Shown here in pieces: positions 1-6,382 of a DNA stretch of 6,413 nucleotides. The notes beneath the pieces were generated by a model, which was given only the letters and a program-made list of their open reading frames with translations, had not been told where the DNA came from and did not search any database. The stretch's first letter is position 1, and each line of letters starts with the position of its first letter. Both the position numbers and the translations under genes were made by a program. The stretch comes from Planctomycetaceae bacterium (lineage in GTDB: Bacteria; Planctomycetota; Planctomycetia; Pirellulales; JAEUIK01), in the NCBI GenBank assembly GCA_015493185.1, contig WGDQ01000911.1, positions 1 through 6,413 of the forward strand. The letters are read 5' to 3'.

Positions 1-1
1 A

Positions 2-1261
2 ACCAAGCAAGACACACCGGCTGCACACGGCGCGCCGCTGGGCGAGGACGAAATTCGCCGCACCAAGGCTTTTTACGGCTGGCCCGAGGACGCCAAGTTT
101 CTTGTGCCGCCCGAGGCGGTCGAACATTTTCACGGCGCACTGGCCCAACGTGGCGGCAAACTGCGTGAACAATGGCAACAACAGTGGGAAGCGTTTCAGC
201 GAGAGTATCCGGAAGAAGCCGGCATGTGGCAGATGATGTCGCGGGGCGAACTGCCCGACGGCTGGGATGCCGACTTGCCTGAATACGGCGCAGATGAAAA
301 GGGCGATGCCACCCGCAATACGGGCGGCAAAGCACTCAACGCCGTGGCGGCCCGCATTCCGTGGATTATCGGCGGTTCGGCCGATTTGGCCGCCTCGACG
401 AAAACCACCCTGAAGTTCGAGGGCGCGGGCGATTTCTCGGCCGACAACCCGGCGGGGCGCAATCTGCACTTCGGCATTCGCGAACATGCCATGGCGGCCA
501 TCGTCAACGGGCTGACCCTCAGCGGTCTGCGGGCCTACGGCTCTACGTTCCTCGTATTCAGCGACTACTGCCGCCCCTCGATTCGGCTGGCCGCGCTGAT
601 GGAAATTCCCTCGACGTTCGTTTTCACCCACGATTCGATCGGCGTGGGGGAAGACGGCCCCACGCATCAGCCGGTCGAGCATTTGGCCTCGCTACGAGCA
701 ATTCCGCGTTTAGTGGTCATCCGTCCTGGCGATGCCAACGAAGCCAGTCAGGCATGGCGAGCCATCATGCAGATTGACGACCGGCCCGTGGCGCTGGTGC
801 TTACGCGACAGAAGCTGCCGACGCTCGACCGCAAAAAGTTCGCCCCGGCCGACGGTCTGCACAAAGGCGCTTACGTGCTGGCCGACGCGCCCAATGGCAA
901 ACCGCCGGCGCTGATTTTGCTGGCCAGCGGCAGCGAATTGTCGCTGGCCGTCGAGGCATGGCAAACATTGTGCCAGCAGGGAGTGGCTGCCCGAGTAGTC
1001 AGCATGCCGAGTTGGGAGCTTTTCGAGCAGCAGGACGATGCCTATCGGGCCGAAGTGCTGCCCGGCGAAGTGACGGCCCGCGTCGCCATCGAGGCAGGCG
1101 TTGATCAAGGGTGGGAAAAATATGTCGGCAGCCACGGCCGTGTGGTGGGCGTCAATCGGTTTGGGGCTTCAGCTCCCTACAACGTGATCTACGAACACTA
1201 TGGACTGACGGCCGACAATCTGGTGCGGGTTTGCCAAGAAGTGTTGGGCTCGGCCCCGTGA
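2..1261 (+). CDS. tkt: Transketolase, C-terminal part (5' end outside window)
   Basis: Transketolase moves two-carbon ketol units between sugar phosphates in the pentose phosphate pathway, using thiamine diphosphate, in the cytoplasm. The frame is open from base 2, and the first residues (TKQDTPAAHGAPLGEDE) match the family upstream of any methionine, so the gene is cut by the window edge. An internal ATG at 104 is not the start. About 419 of the usual 660-680 residues are present. Visible landmarks are HGAPLG (cofactor region), GGSADLA at the start of the pyrimidine-binding domain, FGIREHAM with the expected catalytic Glu (codon 482-484), and THDSIGVGEDGPTHQP with the conserved His (codon 629-631). 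A typical C-terminal domain ends in YEHYGLTADNLV. The reading frame is intact to the TGA at 1259-1261. The gene converges on the acetyltransferase gene 120 bases away. The family call is very secure; subfamily is not decided. Confidence 0.96.
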   Translation, partial: TKQDTPAAHGAPLGEDEIRRTKAFYGWPEDAKFLVPPEAVEHFHGALAQRGGKLREQWQQQWEAFQREYPEEAGMWQMMSRGELPDGWDADLPEYGADEKGDATRNTGGKALNAVAARIPWIIGGSADLAASTKTTLKFEGAGDFSADNPAGRNLHFGIREHAMAAIVNGLTLSGLRAYGSTFLVFSDYCRPSIRLAALMEIPSTFVFTHDSIGVGEDGPTHQPVEHLASLRAIPRLVVIRPGDANEASQAWRAIMQIDDRPVALVLTRQKLPTLDRKKFAPADGLHKGAYVLADAPNGKPPALILLASGSELSLAVEAWQTLCQQGVAARVVSMPSWELFEQQDDAYRAEVLPGEVTARVAIEAGVDQGWEKYVGSHGRVVGVNRFGASAPYNVIYEHYGLTADNLVRVCQEVLGSAP

Positions 1262-1381
1262 GCAACTTCGCCCGGGCCCTTCACACAAGCATTTTTCTTC
1301 AGAGCGCAGCTTACTTGCGGCCCACCGCGTTTGTTTGTGTCTGGCGTTTTTCGGCTGGCTGCTTGCTGGTGGGCTGCCGCC

Positions 1382-2851
1382 CTATCCGGCCAGATCGTCG
1401 AGCGGCGGCCGCCAGAGCGGCAACGGCGGAAACAAACTTTGCGCCATGCTCTGTGCAACGCGGGTCGAGGCCTGCACCCGACCGTCGTCGATCGCTGTTG
1501 CGAGATCCAAATGCCCGAGCAGCATACGGATGAAGTCGGGGCCTCGCATTTCCAAATAGCTGCGCCCGAGGCGATCGCGAGAGATCTTCACGCCGCGGCG
1601 CGTGAGGGCCATCTGGTATTTCCGACCGTCGATGGCAAAGCCCAACTCGCAAGGTCGTGCGAGCCCCGCGCGGTCGGCCCGAAGACGCAACTCGGGCAAT
1701 AGCCCACGCAGAAACCCCATTGGGTCGCGCAGCCGCACCATATAGACCTGACCCTGATACCGCTCCGACTCGAGGCGCTGGCCACCGGCCCGATCGAAAT
1801 AGTTCAACAGCCGGTCGCCGGCCGGGGCGTGCAGATAAATGGTGTGGTAGTCGCGTTCGATGGCTTCGCGACACGCACGGGCCAACAGCCGTAAGGCAAC
1901 GCCGGGCCGATCCGGGTGTGCCATGGCTTCCAACACACGATCTTCTCGCGTAACGGCAAAGCCGACAATCGTGCCGCGGCAGTCTTCGTCGTCCGACGCA
2001 TTGCCGCCCTCGACCGCCACGAGAATCTGGTCGAACAACCTGCGGCTCACAAGCCATCGCCAATAGGCTTCGGTGCGCTCGTAGCAACCGTAGCACCGAG
2101 CAATGCACGACTGGTGCAAACGCAGCAGGCCGGCCAGCTCTACTTGCCGCCAAGGTCGCACGCACAAGGCGCGTTCGCGTTGCATATGCCTCGACAGTCG
2201 GAGCTGCGCAAGCAAGTCGCGCGTGCTGGCCCGGGCATGGCTATGGCGACCACAAACAATCCATCCCCAAGGGCGAAAGAATTCGGGGGCCGAAGTGCGC
2301 AAGATGGAAAGCGCCGTCTGGTCTTCGTCGAGCAAGTGCTGGGCCGTGGCGAGCAACTGGCTGGCATAGCCCCGTCCGCGAAACTCGGGCGAGGTGCCCA
2401 CGCCACAGAGCCCCGACGCCGGAAAGCTGCACCGGCCGAACCGCCACACACGACGCGTCATGTGCAAATGCGCGACGACCTGATGGCCGTTTTTCACCAC
2501 CAGCCGATCGCTCGGTTCGTAGAAGGGATCGTCGAGCGAGGCGTAAAACGCCTCTCGCGAGGGGCCTTGAAACACCTCGAGCAAAAAGCGATGCACCGCC
2601 GCATGGTCGCCCGCGTTGGCCACCTCGACATCGGGTGCTTCGATTGCCGGCGAACCGCGCCGTGCGGCCTCGAGCGGAAGCAAGAATCGGCCGCTCCGAT
2701 GGCCGAGACCGGCGACGTCGTTCCGACATTCTTGGTCTGCCGATCGAGATCGCGATCGTTGTTTCGACGCCTCGACAGGGTCCGCGATGTTGGCTAAGGG
2801 TTCTCGAACACGCACTGAGCCTCGTGCCGGCGGCGAGAACGTGGCGCACAT
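1382..2851 (-). CDS. Eis-like GNAT family N-acetyltransferase
   Basis: This is a predicted cytoplasmic acetyl-CoA-dependent N-acyltransferase of 489 residues; the substrate is unknown. Residues 1-72 are Arg/Ser/Ala-rich, look disordered and match nothing I know. The first GNAT domain runs from about 74 to 205. Its acetyl-CoA loop GVGTSPEFRGRGYA (150-163) fits the RxxGxG/A signature, and SAPEFFRPWGW (187-197) matches the Eis-type 'AP..Y.RFGYG' segment. A degenerate second GNAT-like domain (about 220-375) and a C-terminal region with an SCP2-like feel (GFAIDGRKYQMALTRRGVKI, 404-423) complete an Eis-style layout. Without the extension, the length of about 415 fits Eis proteins (about 400). The start is supported by GGAAGGG seven bases upstream. 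It is the third gene of the leftward cluster, 59 bases after the BshC-like gene, so probably co-transcribed. Mycothiol synthase MshD also has tandem GNAT domains but is shorter and lacks the C-terminal domain. GNAT is secure; Eis-like is likely. Confidence 0.86.
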   Translation of the reverse strand: MCATFSPPARGSVRVREPLANIADPVEASKQRSRSRSADQECRNDVAGLGHRSGRFLLPLEAARRGSPAIEAPDVEVANAGDHAAVHRFLLEVFQGPSREAFYASLDDPFYEPSDRLVVKNGHQVVAHLHMTRRVWRFGRCSFPASGLCGVGTSPEFRGRGYASQLLATAQHLLDEDQTALSILRTSAPEFFRPWGWIVCGRHSHARASTRDLLAQLRLSRHMQRERALCVRPWRQVELAGLLRLHQSCIARCYGCYERTEAYWRWLVSRRLFDQILVAVEGGNASDDEDCRGTIVGFAVTREDRVLEAMAHPDRPGVALRLLARACREAIERDYHTIYLHAPAGDRLLNYFDRAGGQRLESERYQGQVYMVRLRDPMGFLRGLLPELRLRADRAGLARPCELGFAIDGRKYQMALTRRGVKISRDRLGRSYLEMRGPDFIRMLLGHLDLATAIDDGRVQASTRVAQSMAQSLFPPLPLWRPPLDDLAG

Positions 2852-2858
2852 GTCGCAT

Positions 2859-2865
2859 CCCTTCC
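2859..2865 (-). promoter_or_regulatory. Ribosome binding site of the GNAT gene
   Basis: On the minus strand GGAAGGG is followed by seven bases and then the ATG at 2851. Another ATG (2858-2856) directly abuts the purine tract in a different frame, but it has no spacing for a ribosome. The site therefore decides for the 2851 start and includes the non-conserved N-terminal extension in the protein. Confidence 0.6.
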
Positions 2866-2868
2866 GTG

Positions 2869-2907
2869 ATTGGCTAATTGGCTGAACCGATCCGTGACCT
2901 TGCCAAT
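2869..2907. repeat. Short ATTGGC repeats between BshC-like and GNAT genes
   Basis: The 59-base gap holds ATTGGCT twice in direct orientation (2869-2875 and 2877-2883) and the inverted form GCCAAT at 2902-2907. Either direct copy can pair with the inverted copy to give a 6-base stem. No T-run follows, so this is not an obvious terminator. It could be a weak protein-binding site, an mRNA-processing hairpin, or chance in a short, relatively AT-rich gap. Confidence 0.3.
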
Positions 2908-2910
2908 AAG

Positions 2911-4554
2911 TTAGGGATTCAGTGCGCTAATTTCCAGTAAAAAATCCCTCAACATCTCGGATGGGTAGAGACAAAAGCTGTACTCGCGCGAAGCCAGAAT
3001 CGCTTCGCGACGCAATGCGGCGAGCGTCTGTTGCCGCTCGCTCAGCAGCGCCGCGCGGTGCGAAGCCACATGTGGCTGCAAGGCCTCGTTTGCCTGCCGG
3101 ATGGCCAGATAGCGCTGCCTTGCATTCTGCGGCGTGGCGGGCGTGGCGATCCAATGCGATTTCTGCTCGATCCAACGCACGATTTCCGCCGGCAGCGGCT
3201 CACCACTAGCGCGCGTTCGCAGGTAACGATCGGGGTTGAACGTCAGATCGCGCAGCGCCCGATCAATGCGTCGCAAGTCGTCGGGCGTGGCGTGCTGCCG
3301 CGCCACGGGCAAGTGCAGCGTGGCTGTTAGCACCATGAATTCGGGTGGTTCCACACCGAAAAACCGCACCACGATCCAATCGGTGAGTTCGTCGTATTTG
3401 CCACCACCAATGCCGTGCAGGAACAGATCGCTCGCCACCAATCGGGCAAACATCGTGGTGATCAGCGCCCGCGACCGCAGCCGAACGCCGCGTTGCTCGA
3501 GCAGCGCGAGGGCCTGGGCTGTTCGCTCGGCATCGTGATCGGCTTCGAGCGGCACGTGCGTTTCGAAACCATGCCGATCGGTGAGCCAGAGACGATCGGC
3601 CTGTTGTCGCACGAAAAGCCGCCGGCGCACGGGGTTCTCGGCGGTCCATACCCAGTAAGGTGCTTCAAGCCAGTCACCCTCTGCCTCCAGTTCCGGCGCC
3701 GGATGGTTGCGGCTGCGCACGTGATTCACCTGGCGGAAACAGCGGATGCCCTCGTTGTAGATTTCCCACAGGCGGGGCAGGTGCAACAGCAAATGGGCCA
3801 TGAACCAGCGGAATGCATCGAACCGGCAAACGTGGCTTTGCGGAAGTTCGAGCGTTTCCAGCCCCCAGCGTCCTTCCAGGCGATGACGCCCGCGGGCCAG
3901 GCATGTCCCCAAGCGTGGTTCGTCATCCACCCCATCGAGCACCAAAGGCCACAGCTCGCCAACACACGGATCGGGCACGAGCTCGCGAATCGCCCGTTCA
4001 ACGCGCTCTGCAAAGCCGGCAAACAGCCCCCGGTCGACAACAGGGCGCTCTTCGTAGGGCAGTTCTGGGGCCGAGGCGTCGAGCACGACCGTTTCGATGC
4101 TTGGTCGTTCGACGGTGCCCGTCGGTACGCGAATCGACGGGGCTTTGAGCGTGTCGGTGTCGATCAGCAGATGAACAGCAACGGCATTGTACTTTTCAGC
4201 CAGCCTGGAGAGCGCGAAGTTTTTGAACCAAACGCCGGGGTGGAACAGCTCGGGCTGGTGCCCGCTGAGAAACACGAGCCGCCGCGAGTCGCCCTGTGCC
4301 GCGTCGGGACGGCGCACGTCGCGATACTGGCTCGTGTAGCGAAAGGCCTCGTCGATCAGTTCACGACGGGCCAGCGCGCTTAGTTCGCTCAGCGTGCGGC
4401 CCGACAGATCGACGTCGTAGGTGGCTGCGCGTTGGGCATTGGTTGACAGCAGCGCGGGAACGCTGGCAAACGGCGGATCGACCAGCGACGTGCGGTCGTC
4501 GCGCGGGGCCCGCAGTCGGCGCCGTTGGAGTATCGCCTCATCCAAACAGCTCAT
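2911..4554 (-). CDS. BshC-like (bacillithiol synthase-related) conserved protein
   Basis: This is a soluble 547-residue protein with no signal peptide or membrane segment. I recognise a pattern rather than a named family. SGHQPELFHPGVWFKN (97-112) sits where BshC has its TGQQ-G loop. LLIDTDT (129-135) sits where BshC has its (W/F)IATEDHD strand. RALITTMFARLVASDLFLHG then IGGGKYDELTD (362-392) resembles BshC's 'RPVVQDTLLPT..YVGGPAE' region. The length also matches BshC (about 540). BshC joins cysteine to glucosaminyl-malate in bacillithiol synthesis. The key motifs here differ, so the substrate may not be the same, and the HQP motif also faintly recalls WbqC-type proteins. A C-terminal helical stretch (about 475-525) may form a coiled coil, as in BshC. 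It overlaps the upstream glycosyltransferase stop by ATGA, which implies translational coupling. The gene is certain; the relationship is moderate; the function is unknown. Confidence 0.8.
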   Translation of the reverse strand: MSCLDEAILQRRRLRAPRDDRTSLVDPPFASVPALLSTNAQRAATYDVDLSGRTLSELSALARRELIDEAFRYTSQYRDVRRPDAAQGDSRRLVFLSGHQPELFHPGVWFKNFALSRLAEKYNAVAVHLLIDTDTLKAPSIRVPTGTVERPSIETVVLDASAPELPYEERPVVDRGLFAGFAERVERAIRELVPDPCVGELWPLVLDGVDDEPRLGTCLARGRHRLEGRWGLETLELPQSHVCRFDAFRWFMAHLLLHLPRLWEIYNEGIRCFRQVNHVRSRNHPAPELEAEGDWLEAPYWVWTAENPVRRRLFVRQQADRLWLTDRHGFETHVPLEADHDAERTAQALALLEQRGVRLRSRALITTMFARLVASDLFLHGIGGGKYDELTDWIVVRFFGVEPPEFMVLTATLHLPVARQHATPDDLRRIDRALRDLTFNPDRYLRTRASGEPLPAEIVRWIEQKSHWIATPATPQNARQRYLAIRQANEALQPHVASHRAALLSERQQTLAALRREAILASREYSFCLYPSEMLRDFLLEISALNP

Positions 4555-5306
4555 CCAGCGACTTCTCCCAACAGGGTTCCCGTCCAGGGCCGCGTTTCGC
4601 GCCCGCGATCTACCGCCGCAATGCTGCGGTCCAACACCAAATGATAATACTCCAGCCGGGTGAACGGATCGTCCAACGCGCCGCCGAACGAGCGTTCTTC
4701 ATCAAGATAAACCAGCGGCACGGGCAATTCCACAATGCGCAACCCGGCGGCAGCCGCCTGAACCCAAAGCTCCAGCGGCATGGCATAACCGTTTTCGCTG
4801 ATCTTCAGCCGGCGGAGCGCATCGACCCGGTAGGCCTTAAACCCGCAGAAGGCATCGGTCAGCCGCAGCCCCAAGCGGCGGTTCAACTCGGCCGTGACCT
4901 GGCGATTGATCTTGCGTCGATCAGAAGGCGGCTGGCTGTCGCCGGCAAAACGCCGCAGGTAGCGACTGCCCGAGACGATGTCGGCCTGTCGCGCGGCTTC
5001 GACGAATTGGGGGATGCGCTGCGGTTCGTGCTGGCCATCGCAGTCGATCGTGACCACCACATCGTAGCCTTGCCACATGGCGAACGAGAAAGCCGTTCGC
5101 AAGGCCGCGCCATAGCCTCGATTGCGCGCGTGCCGCACCATCTCGATGTCTGGTTCGCCTGCCAGTCGTTGCGTGGTGCCGTCGGTCGAGCCGTCGTCGA
5201 CCACCAGAATGTGCGCGCTGTAGTGTCGGACTTCGGCCAACACTTGCGAAACATGGGCCACTTCGTTGAACACCGGCAGGGCGGTCAGCACCTTTTCATC
5301 TCGCAT
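4551..5306 (-). CDS. Family 2 glycosyltransferase (DPM1-like)
   Basis: This 251-residue GT-A fold enzyme is expected to transfer a sugar from a nucleotide sugar, most likely to a polyprenyl phosphate or another membrane-associated acceptor at the cytoplasmic face. ALPVFNE (9-15) and VVDDGSTDGT (35-44) bind the nucleotide. DCDGQHEP (88-95) carries the metal-binding DxD. SGSRY (112-116) and TDAFCGFKAYR (150-160) are typical of dolichyl-phosphate-mannose-synthase-like members, and MPLEL (176-180) precedes the C-terminal helix. There is no membrane segment, so it resembles the short soluble DPM1-like class rather than the longer GtrB/ArnC type. The ATG at 5306 gives a natural N-terminus; only a weak GAAAG lies nine bases upstream. 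It is the first gene of the leftward cluster, with a promoter candidate about 265 bases upstream. The family is secure; donor and acceptor cannot be read from sequence. Confidence 0.93.
   Translation of the reverse strand: MRDEKVLTALPVFNEVAHVSQVLAEVRHYSAHILVVDDGSTDGTTQRLAGEPDIEMVRHARNRGYGAALRTAFSFAMWQGYDVVVTIDCDGQHEPQRIPQFVEAARQADIVSGSRYLRRFAGDSQPPSDRRKINRQVTAELNRRLGLRLTDAFCGFKAYRVDALRRLKISENGYAMPLELWVQAAAAGLRIVELPVPLVYLDEERSFGGALDDPFTRLEYYHLVLDRSIAAVDRGRETRPWTGTLLGEVAG
4562..4569 (-). promoter_or_regulatory. Ribosome binding site of the BshC-like gene
   Basis: Minus-strand GGGAGAAG ends seven bases before the ATG at 4554, inside the last codons of the glycosyltransferase gene. It supports this start and, with the 4-base ATGA overlap at 4551-4554, points to coupled translation of the two genes. 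Confidence 0.55.
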
Positions 5307-5401
5307 CGGTGTCGTCTTTCGTCAGTAGCCAAAAACGCGAAACATGAAGAAACACGCAGGAAAAGCCGCTGCACCCGCAAGTCGCCATTGCATCGGGCCG
5401 T

Positions 5402-5419
5402 CGCCGTCCAGGTTCGGCG
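5402..5419 (-). other. Small hairpin in the leader
   Basis: CGCCG at 5402-5406 and CGGCG at 5415-5419 form a 5-base GC stem with an 8-base loop. It is weak alone, and is listed because it lies in series with two other stems in the same leader. Confidence 0.3.
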
Positions 5420-5428
5420 GCTACGATT

Positions 5429-5444
5429 GGCATCCGCCGATGCC
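5429..5444 (-). other. Perfect 6-bp hairpin with 4-base loop
   Basis: GGCATC (5429-5434) and GATGCC (5439-5444) are perfect inverted copies around a CGCC loop (GGCG in the minus-strand RNA). Beyond one mismatch the stem gains two more A-T pairs. No T-run follows, so it is not an intrinsic terminator. Confidence 0.45.
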
Positions 5445-5479
5445 GATAAGCGTCGCTTGCGCCGATCGGTTTCGAGCTT

Positions 5480-5546
5480 CCCCGCAGAGGGGGCGACGCA
5501 TCTCCTGAGGCGTCCTTCAGTCGGGTAAACTTCTCCCTCAGCGGGG
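5480..5546 (-). repeat. Imperfect inverted repeat (fold-back) in the leader
   Basis: CCCCGCAGAGGG at 5480-5491 and CCCTCAGCGGGG at 5535-5546 are inverted copies with 11 of 12 bases matching. Outside the arms, GAGCTT and the complement of AAACTC are also similar with one bulge. Inside lies a second stem, GACGC (5495-5499) with GCGTC (5510-5514). The nested layout can form a long hairpin just after the predicted transcription start. It may be an RNA regulatory element, the remnant of a small repeat element, or an extracted cruciform; genome-wide copies would tell which. Confidence 0.5.
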
Positions 5547-5569
5547 CAAACTCCCATGCAAACGCGTCT

Positions 5570-5597
5570 ATTTTAGGTTCGCCCCTAGGGCCGTCAA
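5570..5597 (-). promoter_or_regulatory. Sigma-70-type promoter for the leftward operon
   Basis: On the minus strand TTGACG (5597-5592, 5 of 6 to TTGACA) is followed by a 16-base spacer and TAAAAT (5575-5570, 5 of 6 to TATAAT). Transcription would start near 5563 and run into the glycosyltransferase, BshC-like and GNAT genes. The spacer contains the palindrome CCCTAGGG (5583-5590), a possible operator centred between the two boxes. I saw no better promoter in the upstream region. Confidence 0.55.
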
Positions 5598-5972
5598 CAA
5601 AAAGCCCACCTACCGCGCAGCCATTGACGCACCCGCTTCGCCAAACGTGCCGTTGGCCCTACAACCGGCAAGCACGACGGCGCCGCAAATGCCTTGAAAA
5701 GCGGAAAACCAACGGTCAATAAAACCCGCTGGCCCGATGCCGACGCAAGGCCCTTTGCCTGTCGCTTTTCCCTTCTCCTCGTCAAAAGAAACGTGCCCTG
5801 CCAGAAAACCGGCCACAGTCCGCGAGGCTTGAAGCCCCGGCCGCATATGTGGTCTTCTCACATGGCGTCGCGTTTTGCGACCAACCGGCATCGCAGCCAC
5901 AACGCCGATCGCGTCGCTATGGCCAAACACCAGTAGCGGCAGAGCAGTCCTCCGTCCGCCCCCTGCACTGGA

Positions 5973-5998
5973 CACCTCGCCGAGTTGCTGTCGAGGTG
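5973..5998. repeat. 7-bp inverted repeat
   Basis: CACCTCG (5973-5979) and CGAGGTG (5992-5998) are perfect inverted copies around a 12-base loop. There is no T-run on either side. It lies in the region without genes; its role is unknown and chance is possible. Confidence 0.35.
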
Positions 5999-6363
5999 CA
6001 GCGCTATTCGGGGGCACATGGCCAGCCTTGCCGTGTTGGACGATGATGACGGCACCTTGGAACCGCCTCTCCGGCGGTCGTCGCGATGGCTGTCTGCTTA
6101 TGCCGCGAGGCAACGACGGTCGGCCCTTTTCTCATGTGCCTTCTACGTCGATGCGTCGATGCTCGCCGAGCGGCACGATGGGCACCGTTTGCAATCGGGA
6201 AGCGCGTCGGATGATCCGCTCGTCGGTGGTGCTTACCGGACCGTTGGACTACCAACGCCGTTGTTCGAGCACGCGCAAGTGAACATGCCCATAAGAAGGG
6301 CAGCAAGACTGCGGCATGCCGGGCAACACTCCCCCGAAAGTACCGTCCCAATCCGCCACACTT

Positions 6364-6382
6364 CAGCGCGCTGGGCGCGCCC
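6364..6382. repeat. Two adjoining 10-bp palindromes
   Basis: CAGCGCGCTG (6364-6373) and GGGCGCGCCC (6373-6382) are perfect palindromes sharing one base. They could be dimeric protein-binding sites near the promoter of a gene beyond the window. Alternating GC makes chance palindromes common in such DNA. Confidence 0.3.

Larger units (their letters stand above)
5307..5563 (-). promoter_or_regulatory. Long structured 5' leader of the operon
   Basis: About 255 bases separate the expected transcription start (near 5563) from the glycosyltransferase ATG. The stretch contains at least three separate stem-loops: the fold-back at 5480-5546, a perfect 6-base stem at 5429-5444, and a 5-base stem at 5402-5419. 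Near its 3' end is a direct repeat of GAAACA (5339-5344 and 5349-5354, plus-strand reading). A 90-codon open frame on the minus strand (5557-5285) crosses it and overlaps the glycosyltransferase start. That frame is Arg-rich, resembles no protein, and its ATG lies only about six bases after the predicted start site, so I do not call it a gene. The leader may be a cis-acting RNA or just an intergenic repeat element; it matches no riboswitch that I know. Confidence 0.4.

Noticed and set aside
1262..1381. Terminator between the convergent tkt and GNAT genes
   Set aside because: Only a 4-base stem (GCGG/CCGC, 1317-1328) before a loose GT-rich tract and the loopless palindrome GCCCGGGC (1270-1277) are visible. 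Neither is a convincing intrinsic terminator.
1311..2165. 284-codon minus-strand open frame
   Set aside because: Out-of-frame shadow of the GNAT gene on the same strand; it is extremely Arg-rich and extends past the GNAT stop into the intergenic gap.
1916..2797. 293-codon plus-strand open frame
   Set aside because: Antisense shadow of the GNAT gene, with biased composition.
3415..4383. 322-codon plus-strand open frame
   Set aside because: Antisense shadow of the BshC-like gene; its product has no recognisable motif.
4296..5528. 410-codon plus-strand open frame
   Set aside because: It lies antisense to the glycosyltransferase and the end of the BshC-like gene, both of which have clear motifs. 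Its product is Arg/Ala/Gln-rich without any domain.
5285..5557. 90-codon minus-strand frame as a leader peptide gene
   Set aside because: Arg-rich product without family resemblance, start only about six bases after the predicted transcription start, and no ribosome binding site possible there.
6146..6161. Tandem 8-mer CGTCGATG x2
   Set aside because: Only two copies; too short to call a meaningful repeat.
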